Source: Bolinopsis microptera (Eukaryota; Ctenophora; Tentaculata; Lobata; Bolinopsidae). From it: a DNA stretch of 64,000 nt. Below are positions 28,201 through 36,338 of the stretch, in pieces. The notes below the pieces were generated by a model that saw only the letters and a program-made list of their open reading frames with translations, searched no databases and was not told where the DNA came from. How positions within the stretch are numbered: the first letter of the stretch is position 1; every line of letters starts with the position of its first letter. The position numbers and the translations under genes are program-made. The DNA is taken from assembly GCF_026151205.1 (NCBI RefSeq), contig NC_087078.1:13437118-13501117 (forward strand), in the 5' to 3' direction.

Positions 28201-30562
28201 ACATGAAATTCCGTCGGATTATAGCTTCAAATTTTCGAGGTGAAAATGAGGCTAACCACCTTGTGAGAGGGTGAAATGAGGCTAACAAGTATACTTTTGT
28301 GTATATTTTCGAGCATGTTCGGTATTGTGACTATCTAATGTGTCAACAATAAAAATTTATTCATCCTCTTCAAGCTCAACATTTCAGAAATCGCAGAGTC
28401 TTCTTGTACTTGTAGGAAGCCAAAATGAGGCTAATAAATGATTCGACCGCATTTTAAGTTGTAACTTTAATGTACGGAAACATGTTATAGACCCACTATA
28501 AAACTTGTAACTGTAGCCCGAAGGTTATTGAGACTTTATCGAAACTTATGTGAGGTTGGATTGAGGCTACCTTCCCTCCTTGAGGCAAAATTGAGGCTAA
28601 CAGATACACTACACAGACAATTGTCACAATTGTCACACTGTGCCAGCTATAAGTAGTTGCTGAGCAGCAGCAGCAGTTAGATGAAGAAAATGAAGTTGAG
28701 GATGGAAATGTATTAGAGCTGTTGGCTAGAGTAGGCCCCTTACTTCTATGGAGTTCTCTGGCCAATTGCTCTGGCAATGCTCTCCATGGGGCCATGTAAT
28801 ATCACATGATCTGATATCATGCCAAATTAGACTCTAAACTATAAAGTATAATAAAAATGGAACTGTTTGAGAAAAAACATTTTTCGTTACTTGGAAAGAG
28901 AATACTTACTCAGCTGTCAGCATAACGAATCAGACGTACCTTGATCTTATATGTACTTGTGACGGTCTTGTTTTGTATTTAACTCTGCTGAAGAAGCAAT
29001 TCCCTAATGCTGAAATCGTCACTTATTACCTTGGAAGTGATCAGAATGAGCAGCTGTTTGCATTTATTCGGGTTTCTTTTTCATCTGGTCGCTCAAGAAA
29101 TATGGATGCGATAACTATGGCCCATGGAATGGAGAGAAAGAATGTGTACAGTGCTTTATCATTACATGAAGACACATCTGCAATTGCACATGCACGTGGA
29201 AGTACAGTTTTGCATCCTACAGTTCACCTCAAAAAGGTTAAATCTACAAGCCAGAAAGCAGAACGAGTGAAATGGACTGGTGGTATGATAAGCCTAGGCA
29301 AGTTGGCAAAAACGCTGGACAGGGCATCGAGGGACTGCATTCGAGAAGGGAAAAGAAACAATTACCCTGTGTTCGCCGCAGTCGCAGATCCTGAAGAACG
29401 GAGTGGGAAGCCAATCGTCCATGGCCAAGAACTTTTTTGGGAAGCTGTAGATGATGAAGCTGGATGCCTCGAGGATGAGGACGACTTAGCTTATGAGGTA
29501 GAACCTGGAGTTGATGATTGTGATGATGGAGAAACGATATCAACAGATAAATATGGAACACTATCCTTCCGGTCTTTTGAGACACTCACGCTCAATGGAG
29601 GAAGAAGCACTTTATCAACAAAATCTCGTCTTTCAAGATTCAAGGGGGACGCGTTTGGAGTGTCTTCTGATGTTCGCATATACAATCAACCTGAATGCGG
29701 ATGTTCAACAGTTTTGAAAGCTGGCAGTACAGAAACTCTTAAAGTCTTCAAATCTCAGCAGGACTTTGCAACAGGAGTGGTTAGATTTATTTCTTATAAG
29801 TCATGCCCCATGAAGTACTACTGCCAGGAACATAGCCTAATCAATGGATCTCCTAATGTTTGGCTACTCGTCGAAGACAAATACATCAGATGCATTGTTC
29901 CTTGATGACATTCAAAATCGTTGTGTTGTCAATGTTTGTATTCTGTACATTTTGAACATCTCACAATTTGCTTTTCTTGAATAGTGAAATGTTTGGTATA
30001 TATTTGATATAATACATTTCTATTTTCTTTATTTGTCATATGAATCTTTGACTTTAACGATCATTCCAAGCGTTATAAAGCATGAAACATGTCTCTTATT
30101 CAAGTACTAATAATATTTGCGAATCTAAAGTCATCCTAAAGGTCAAATATGAAGACCTAAATTCATGGCATAAATTGGCATAAATGGAGAATTGGCCAAG
30201 CATAAATTTCCATTTATGCCATGAAATTTCTATGCCATTTGACGATTTTTATGCCATTTGTCTCCATTTTATGCCATTGGTACCCCCCCTACTGCGCGAT
30301 CAACATTTTAATTTAGCGGTTACATTTTTTGTGTTCTTTTGGAATTCGGAAACCTTGAAAAATATAATTTTATGACTATCAGCCCATCGATTAAAATTAA
30401 CACATATAGAACATTTCTGCTACTTCCTGCTAATTACATGTCAATGATTCTAACACTCTCCTCAGTCGTAGTCCACGAAGGAGTCCTGACAGAGAGATGT
30501 ACCGCGGCGGCAGCCCCAGCAGAAGAGGTGGCAGCCCCAGATACGACGATTACAACAGATAA
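25221..30562 (+). CDS. SR gene C: recent duplicate of SR gene B
   Basis: Coding exons 25221-25366, 25624-25761, 26593-26733 and 30466-30562, all phase-2 GT-AG introns, give 173 residues. It differs from gene B at only a few codons: Arg to His in exon 1, NS to GN and Ser to Asn in exon 2. RRM (LYIGNV and PPGFAFVEF), RS domain and RYDDYNR tail are intact, so it should work as a splicing factor like B. Its third intron lacks the 33-bp minisatellite of B and instead carries a 3.3-kb DNA transposon. It also lacks about 410 bp present in B after exon 3. An AATAAA signal lies at 30964-30969, about 20 bases from the opposite-strand signal of receptor 3. Confidence 0.9.
25808..26027. mobile_element. 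Hairpin MITE-like element, gene C copy
   Basis: Orthologous to 20132-20351 by position, with the inner inverted pair GTCTGTTTGGAC...GTCCAAACAGAC preserved. It was carried along in the gene B/C duplication and is not a new insertion. Confidence 0.5.
26260..26298 (+). promoter_or_regulatory. Paired CRE plus E-box module in SR gene C intron 2
   Basis: TGACGTCA at 26260-26267 and 26282-26289, CACGTG at 26271-26276 and 26293-26298, with the same spacing as in gene B. No base of the four boxes has changed, but the B/C duplication is too recent for that to prove constraint. Confidence 0.5.
27465..27562 (+). mobile_element. Tiny hAT-like MITE, second complete copy (nested)
   Basis: 98 bp with ends TTACCTGGGG and CCCAGTAA and a perfect 8-bp flank AATCCATA (27457-27464 and 27563-27570). 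The interior matches the copy at 2720-2805, including GACAGGCTGAGCGCGGCCC, with an internal duplication of the ACATAGAGATTATGTTCA part. It is inserted inside the larger transposon, so it is the younger of the two. Confidence 0.88.
27598..28490 (+). repeat. Three tandem ~310-bp units with GAGGCTAA words
   Basis: Units start near 27598, 27917 and 28225, each with ATTCGAGGTGAAAATGAGG, then GAGGCTAACAAGTATAC, then GCCAAAATGAGGCTAATAA. The word TGAGGCTA occurs about a dozen times between 27378 and 28592, nearly always in the same orientation. Such spaced repeats in a transposon may be transposase-binding sites; that is inference. No coding frame crosses the units. Confidence 0.85.
28973..29905 (+). 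CDS. Transposase-like ORF of the 3.3-kb DNA transposon
   Basis: 310 codons from the TTG at 28973; the frame is already open from 28871 (about 34 more codons) with no ATG, so the true start or an upstream exon is unseen. The segment LGSDQNEQLFAFIRV (near residue 21) resembles the D-x2-E-x2-F-x2-IR pattern near the C-terminal catalytic part of P- and hAT-type RNase H-fold transposases. The middle is acidic (DEAGCLEDEDDLAYE), and the end has Cys/His residues (ECGCS, CPMKYYC). No complete catalytic triad can be seen, so this is likely the C-terminal part of a transposase. Function is inferred from its position between the transposon ends. It carries no internal stop, so the copy may be fairly young. 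Confidence 0.6.
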   Translation: MYLTLLKKQFPNAEIVTYYLGSDQNEQLFAFIRVSFSSGRSRNMDAITMAHGMERKNVYSALSLHEDTSAIAHARGSTVLHPTVHLKKVKSTSQKAERVKWTGGMISLGKLAKTLDRASRDCIREGKRNNYPVFAAVADPEERSGKPIVHGQELFWEAVDDEAGCLEDEDDLAYEVEPGVDDCDDGETISTDKYGTLSFRSFETLTLNGGRSTLSTKSRLSRFKGDAFGVSSDVRIYNQPECGCSTVLKAGSTETLKVFKSQQDFATGVVRFISYKSCPMKYYCQEHSLINGSPNVWLLVEDKYIRCIVP

Positions 30563-31039
30563 AAAGTCCAAAGCTACCATACCCTTCCAAGGCTGAACTC
30601 AATTTATTCGGGCTGAACATCTTTTCTGTATATCCGTGGACTAAGTTTTAATGGTTACGAAAAACGTTACTTTCTTATTTGTATCGCGAATACACGAAGC
30701 AGACTTATTTTTACTTTACTGTGCTAAATGTAGTCCCTTTCACCCTTGAAACTTTCACATGATTTCTTGAGTTCGAAGAAGTCTTCTTGCAACACCGGAT
30801 ATTTATTATTTACTGAATATTTTGATATTATATGATTGTAATTCTTCACTCTTGACGAACAACGATATGAAAGTCTTACTTGGTTTTGTTCTCAAATCTC
30901 ATACTTGAATTTTATTAAAAAAGGTATCATCACACTAATTTGATAAATTATAAGTGACTTAAGAATAAATGAGCGAAAATAAGTTTTTTTTATTGATCGC
31001 ACACTGCTATTAATCAGCACACAGCTAATGCTATTAGTA
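30563..31039. other. Convergent 3' flanks of SR gene C and receptor 3
   Basis: No gene. AATAAA on the plus strand at 30964-30969 (SR gene C) faces AATAAA on the minus strand at 30989-30994 (receptor 3), 19 bases apart. The same pair exists at 24109-24114 and 24133-24138. At the third copy the plus-strand signal has decayed to GATAAA (about 36264) while the minus-strand one is kept (36288-36293). Confidence 0.7.
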
Positions 31040-31491
31040 TCACTGTATTGAGTCCAAGTCAGTCATTGAACCAACAATGTACACGCCCAATAGTTCCTCT
31101 TGCTCCGGGTTTAGACTGTTGTCTAATATCAATTCCTCTCTTTCTAGAGGTTCCTCCAATGGTTCTCCGTTTTCCTGCGACATTCCTTGTTCCTGCAGCT
31201 CTCTTTTTTCCAGCAATGCTTCTTTGTCTGGAAGTATTATCCGGGTCTCCGGCACCTCCCCGTTTTGGAGATGATTGGTTCTGTTCTGTGGTAGTCCCTC
31301 GTTTTCCAGCAGTTCGTCACTGCTTCCTAAACATTTCTCTTCAATATCTAGCTACCCTGTTCTGATCCCATCGTCTGTTTCGGTATCGCTATTCTCCTTA
31401 AGTTTCCTCTTACTTAGAATCTGCAGTTCTTCCTTATTTCCATAAGATCTCTCACCGAAATTTGCATCAGTAGAGGGACCGGCTAGTTTGT
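31040..31491 (-). pseudogene. Decayed tail of receptor 3
   Basis: Continuation of the receptor 3 cytoplasmic tail, cut off by a one-base loss at about 31499 and by a further in-frame TAG at about 31354, where the intact copy has Gln in TGQLDIE. The downstream tail (PETRIILPDKEALLEKRE ... SMTDLDSIQ) is otherwise well preserved, so the damage is recent. Confidence 0.88.
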
Positions 31492-32529
31492 CTAGAGGTT
31501 TTTTACTACGCTTGAGTTAGCCTCTCCTATTCTTCTGTGGTATTTAGAGGTGACTTCTGGAGAGCTGACTGCTCGACTGGACTTTAACTCTGACATCTTA
31601 GTGAAGATTCCAGATGACGTCTCAGCTGCGGTAATCTTGAACTTTGTGAAGAGGTTGAACACAAACTCACTGTACCGTTTGTTGGTAAATTTGTAGATGA
31701 AGGGGTTTCCCACTGAGTTGATGAAAGGAAAGAAATGTGATATCTTCACTGCCCAAGGGATCTGTTTCTTAGTGATTGTCACCACGGTGACGTAGATCAA
31801 CTTGGGGGTCCACGAGATAACAAAGAGACCAGAAACTGCACAGATCGTGAGCAGAGCTCGGGAATGGGACCCTTGACCCCTGGCTCTCACTACTTTTCTG
31901 GCCACCTGGTAGATCCAAAGGTTACAGAAAATGATTACCAGTAGGGGAACTCCAACAGGTATGGCAGCGTTCCATAACATCAGAGTAGGGTGGGTAACAT
32001 AAATCTTACTAATGCATCTGCTAACTGGGGGAGCATACATTCCGCTCTTGGCTAGGAAAATACTTTCAAATAACTCCACCCCAGCCAGGAGGTAAGACAG
32101 TAGGACCAACAGCCAGGCATGAGTTGTGGTGAGATCACGCATCCTGAACGGCATCTTGCACATCAGGATCTTGAAAATGGACAAGTTGAGAACGAGGTAG
32201 ATATTAACCAGGACAGGTATAAAGTTGAAGTGTCCAGTGATGTCGCAGAGCAGGTCTCCTAAGATCCACCTCCCTGTAAACATGGTGATGACGGTAGGCA
32301 AGACTGTGTTGATGATGGCGAGAAAGTCCGCCACCGCTAGTTGTCTGACAAACACGATGGTAACTGCGTCCATGTCGATGGAGTTGTAGAGGTGGGACGT
32401 TATTAGTACAAACAGGTTTCCTGTGAACCCTAGAATGAAGGTAGCCACGGTGTATGTGGCTTCGAATACCTCTTCAGCTGTCCATGTGTCTGAGATTATG
32501 GAAACTGTCCCGTTTTGATCAGGTCCCAT
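31492..32529 (-). CDS. Rhodopsin-like 7TM receptor 3, truncated tail
   Basis: 345 residues. The seven-helix core is complete and nearly identical to receptor 4 (36339-37826). Helix 1 has GN in GFTGNLF, helix 2 has LAVADF, cysteines 95 and 172 can form the usual outer-loop disulphide, helix 6 has ISWTPK and helix 7 has GNPFIY (NPxxY). The DRY position reads SIFKIL, so the usual ionic lock is missing. A frameshift after SSVVK gives an immediate stop (NL), so the product lacks about 150 residues of acidic cytoplasmic tail. It could still be made and inserted in the membrane, with altered desensitisation or trafficking; otherwise it is an early pseudogene. N6 in NGT is a possible glycosylation site. 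Convergent with SR gene C. Confidence 0.82.
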   Translation of the reverse strand: MGPDQNGTVSIISDTWTAEEVFEATYTVATFILGFTGNLFVLITSHLYNSIDMDAVTIVFVRQLAVADFLAIINTVLPTVITMFTGRWILGDLLCDITGHFNFIPVLVNIYLVLNLSIFKILMCKMPFRMRDLTTTHAWLLVLLSYLLAGVELFESIFLAKSGMYAPPVSRCISKIYVTHPTLMLWNAAIPVGVPLLVIIFCNLWIYQVARKVVRARGQGSHSRALLTICAVSGLFVISWTPKLIYVTVVTITKKQIPWAVKISHFFPFINSVGNPFIYKFTNKRYSEFVFNLFTKFKITAAETSSGIFTKMSELKSSRAVSSPEVTSKYHRRIGEANSSVVKNL

Positions 32530-33479
32530 GTTCCAGCGGTATCTTGGTTGCTCAACCGGTATTTCTTCCTGTTTTGGAATCTAGAGTGGGATAATTCGTC
32601 ATTGCAACGGCCAACCTACAGAAATTATTGATATAAACAAGAATAGGAGTATGGTTTAACTTATGGGTTATATGGTCATTGCAGATTGCTCATGGTGGTT
32701 AAAAAATCAGTTTCATCATCATGGGTTAAAAACAGTTTGAAGTATTTAAGTGCACATTTCATTTCCTGCACTGTCTAAATGAAACCAACGAATCGCTTCT
32801 TAAAAACCACAAGATCATTTTTAAAGGTATTATCAACAACAAATTAACATTCAAGTACAGAAATACATAGCCATGGCCATGTTTTGAAACGTTAACTTAA
32901 CTAGGCCTGATGCCAAGTTGCTTAACTTGCTAATGCTATGATCGCAGTAAATTAAACTTTAGTCGTTCGTACAACTACAAGACCTAAGTGAGGCTCATAT
33001 TATTTCAATCCCTCTCAAAAATTATCACGTGACTTAGGGTTTACTGTTTTATAGCCGCACCAATCGCGAGGGTATAATCTAAACCCCAACCACAACCCTA
33101 ACCACAACCCTAGCCACAATCCGAAGCTAACCATAACTATAGTAACCACAAACCAAAACCCTAACCTTAACGCTTAACCTAAGCCATAAAATATCGAATT
33201 GGTGTTTTACCAGGCTTTCACGTGACCAAAACAGTTTGTTACCCATAACTCCCCAGTGAATCATTTTTACTTAATGTTATGGGTGATGGGGGTGAATCGG
33301 AATCAGCGTCTAAAAATACATCTAGTGATGATAGTTTCATTCCCTCAGGGCCTTTTCAAAAGATTTGAAAAAATCAGGGCGAGCGATTTATAGTGGTTAT
33401 ATTGTAATTGTATTAGTAAGATTACTGAAGCACAAGATATATAAGAATTATATAATATATATGTATTAACTTTAAGAAA
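32530..33479. other. Receptor 3 upstream region
   Basis: No gene seen. An acceptor (CCAAAACAG) lies about 40 bases before the receptor start, so a non-coding first exon is likely. Bases 33075-33185 have degenerate CCCTAACCACAA repeats. The whole stretch recurs upstream of receptor 4 (37830-38640). Confidence 0.55.
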
Positions 33480-34170
33480 ACTGCAAAGGAAATGTGTCAA
33501 AAATGAAAACCGAACTGTGCAAATAAAACATTATCAAAATGTTGTTCTTTACAAATTTTATCACTTTGAAAACAGGTGCTTTATAGAGGTCATAGATATC
33601 AGTTAAGGTGTGTCCACAAATGGATTGTCTTAACATAGCGATCAAGTAGAGGCAAGGACAAAGCAAATGGAAAGTTGTCTCGGGTTCTATAAAGTAATGT
33701 GAGCATAATGGTGGGATGTTTCAGTCGATTTTAGAATTGAATAAATGTAGATGGGAATGAACGGATATCATAGGAGTCAAAAGTTGTGTTAGTATTAGAT
33801 AGTATTAGGATTAGATAAGCATGGTCTTGAATAGTTTTGTTAGTGCTTTTATTGGCGGTGAGAAGAAAGAATGATCTAAGTTTATTTTTGGAGTTCGATT
33901 GTGGATTTCGATTGTAAAGTTAATGTTTTGTTCTTAATGGCTATATTTTTTAGTAGTTCTTGTCTTCGTTTGACATGTAATAGGGAAGGTAAGATGATGG
34001 GTGATAACTGATGAGTATGTCATGTTGTTGTGCAAATGTTTGAACGGGCGAGATGGTCAGCTTCTTCGTTCCCTTTGATGTTTTGATCACCGGGAACCCA
34101 GTGTAGGTAAACATGGTGTGATTGACCAATTACGTTTAAATGATGGAATTGTATAGATAATTTATATTTT
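33480..34170 (-). pseudogene. LINE remnant with RNase H and Cys/His tail, copy 1
   Basis: The minus strand at 34103-34034 reads HWVPGDQNIKGNEEADHLA, the C-terminal signature of a retroelement RNase H domain. Further along (about 33720-33600) it reads CSHYFIEPETTFHLLCPC, the Cys/His tail common in I-clade-like LINEs. Frames are broken between. This is a different lineage from the CR1-like element at 5 kb, which has no RNase H. A second copy lies at 40905-41625. Confidence 0.8.
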
Positions 34171-35204
34171 GATTAAAAAAGTTCAAAGATTTGATTTCTG
34201 ACACGAGATGCTTGATATTTAGGTTATGAGTGAGGTCAAGATTAATATAAAGTGAGGCGTTAAAGTATAACTGTGAATAATTAATAAACTGAATTTTAAA
34301 ATCTGAAAACATATCGGTGTGATATTTGTGAGGGTGTACAGCACGTGTGAGACGAACATGACTAGAATGCTCGTGTTATTGAGCGGAGTGATCGTGAACC
34401 AACTTAACCCACGAAACCTTACTGGCACGGGCCTAACTTTGAAAGTAAAAGAGATAAATACTTCCGGTTTTTAGTATAAGGTCACAGCTTTATAACTTTG
34501 CAAATTGATGTGGTTGTCATGACTCCATGGATGAATTCAAATTTTAACACGCGTGTAGTAGGGGGGGGGGGGGGGGGGAGCTTGAGAAGGGGGGGGGGGG
34601 GGGGAGTTAGGGGGGGGGGGGGGATATATTTCGATATAAGGTTTATTTTGACGGGAAAAGTATGAAGTTTTAAATAAATAAAAATCGATTTTGAAGGTGA
34701 AGATCGAGTTTTTACGACCCTACCCCTTTTGTGTTGACAAAATTCTTTTATACTTATAGTGTCTTTTGGCACTTTAAAATTGAAATTTGACTTAATTGGT
34801 GGTGATTTATGTTTTGTCAAAGTGGAAGTTTTTAAATGAAATCGAAAATCTTTAAAATGCGCGTTGGTTATGACATGAATTTGGTGTGAAAAGTACATTT
34901 TGTTTGTGGCTGAATACCAGATTAGTGATTCATACGTGATATATTTTGCTGGAAATATATATCAATAATCTTCTTCTGCTCTCGCGAAAAGTATACTGGA
35001 AGTTGCAGCACTCTTTATGAGAGCACTACTCACTAGACTATTTTAGTGGAATCAAAAGTAACCACGACAATAGACATTGAGTTCACTCTTGAGTGGCAGT
35101 CGTGCATTTCTAAATCAAATGGTCCATTCACAGCTGATATTCTTTAAACTCGGGTTCAAATATTGATTGCAAGTCTTTGCAGTACGTGGTATCGTAACTA
35201 GTGA
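34171..35204. other. Rest of duplicated LINE debris, with long G runs
   Basis: Paired with 42700-43330. Bases 34559-34623 hold three poly-G runs of about 14-18 bases. The minus strand at 34950-34650 has a coding-like stretch (SIKEFCQHKRGRVVKTRSS) that may be left from an ORF1 gag-like protein; this is weak. The reverse transcriptase portion of the LINE is missing. Confidence 0.45.
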
Positions 35205-35375
35205 GTTGCAGTATGTCAAATATTAAACGACAGCTGTGTCCCTGGCCTGACCAAGTGACCAGTGACCTAAATACTCCTGATCAATGAATATATAGAAAGA
35301 TAAATATATAGATCAGGAGTATTTAGGTCACTGGTCAGGGACACAGCTGTCGTTTAATATTTGACATACTGCAAC
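35205..35375. repeat. Long hairpin with ~65-75 bp arms
   Basis: Left arm 35205-35282 and right arm 35311-35375 are reverse complements, starting GTTGCAGTATGTCAAATATT. The left arm carries an extra CTGACCAAGTG-like insert, and the loop is about 28 bases of AT-rich DNA. Only the right arm is present in the duplicate (43363-43440). It may be a small MITE or an inverted duplication. Confidence 0.85.
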
Positions 35376-35765
35376 TCCATAATCCAATTTGGAAATGGTC
35401 CGACGACCTAAATTCTACATGCGTATCACAATGCTGGCAAGCATGGCCGTGCCTCTTATATTCACAATACTATTTACCCCCTCAACTATTTACCCCCTTT
35501 ATTATTTACCCCCTTTACTATTATACCCTGTTATCATTTTTCAGGCATTAAGACTCATCGAAAGTAGTTCAGCAGGTATATTTAAGTTCAAAACATTCTA
35601 ATTCAATGTTAAAGATGACAGGAATAAAAAATAGTTATGTGGAACTGGAGGTTTTTAATGGTGATTTATCTGACTATTAGCCCATCGATTAAAATTATAA
35701 CCCATATAGAACATTTCTGCTACTTCCTGCTAATTACATGTCAATGATTCTAACACTCTCCTCAG
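35376..35765. other. Junction region before third SR-exon/receptor copy
   Basis: No gene seen. A TATTTACCCCCT short repeat lies at 35465-35520. Similarity to the SR gene C intron resumes at about 35670, marking the left edge of the third duplicate. Confidence 0.5.
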
Positions 35766-35862
35766 TCGTAGTCCACGAAGGAGTCCTGACAGAGAGATGT
35801 ACCGCGGCGGCAGCCCCAGCAGAAGAGGTGGCAGCCCCAGATACGACGATTACAACAGATAG
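35766..35862 (+). pseudogene. Orphan SR gene B/C terminal exon
   Basis: 97 bp matching 23606-23702 and 30466-30562, with acceptor CTCCTCAG and final TAG intact, but no upstream SR exons between it and gene C. Its AATAAA has become GATAAA. It could serve as an alternative last exon only if gene C were transcribed 5 kb further through receptor 3. Confidence 0.85.
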
Positions 35863-36338
35863 AAACTGAAAGACCAAAGCTACCCTTCCAAGGCTGAACT
35901 CAATTTATCTGGGCTGAACATCTTTTCTGTATATCCGTAGACTAAGTTTTAATGGTTACGAAAAACGTTACTTTCTCATTTGTATCGCAAATACACGAAG
36001 CAGACTTATTTTTACTTTACTGTGCTAGATGTAGTCCCTTTCACCTTTGAAACTTTCACATGATTTCTTGAGTTCGAAGAAGTCTTCTTACAATACCGGA
36101 TATTTATTATTTACTGAATATTTTGATATTATATGATTGTAATTCTTCACTCTTGACGAACAACGATATGAAAGTCTTACTTGGTTTTGTTCTCAACTCT
36201 CATACTTGAATTTTATTAAAAAGGTATCATCACAGTAATTTGATAAATTATAAGTTACTTAAGGATAAATGAGCGAAAATAAGTTTCTTTATTGATCGCA
36301 TACTGCTATTAATCAGCACACAGCTAATGCTATTAGTA

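Larger units (their letters stand above)
26958..30289 (+). mobile_element. 3.3-kb DNA transposon with GGGGGGG-start ends, 8-bp duplication
   Basis: Terminal inverted repeats start GGGGGGGTACCAATGGCAT. The flanks are a perfect 8-bp direct repeat TACTGCGC (26950-26957 and 30290-30297). SR gene B shows the near-identical empty site (TACCGCGCGATCAAC) at about 23437, which confirms the insertion. Inside each end lies a ~110-bp block in direct orientation full of ATGCCAT words (26972-27079 and 30167-30278). The interior holds a three-copy ~310-bp repeat with GAGGCTAA words, a nested hAT-like MITE, and one long plus-strand ORF. An 8-bp duplication fits hAT, P, KDZ or Merlin-type elements; the G-run ends are unusual and I cannot assign a superfamily. 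Confidence 0.88.

Noticed and set aside
28496-28795. Minus-strand frame inside the 3.3-kb transposon
   Set aside because: Low-complexity Ser/Cys run (TTCTTCATC-like), no domain, opposite to the transposase-like ORF.
33075-33185. Telomere-like CCCTAACCACAA run
   Set aside because: Degenerate, short, and duplicated upstream of receptor 4; not a TTAGGG array.
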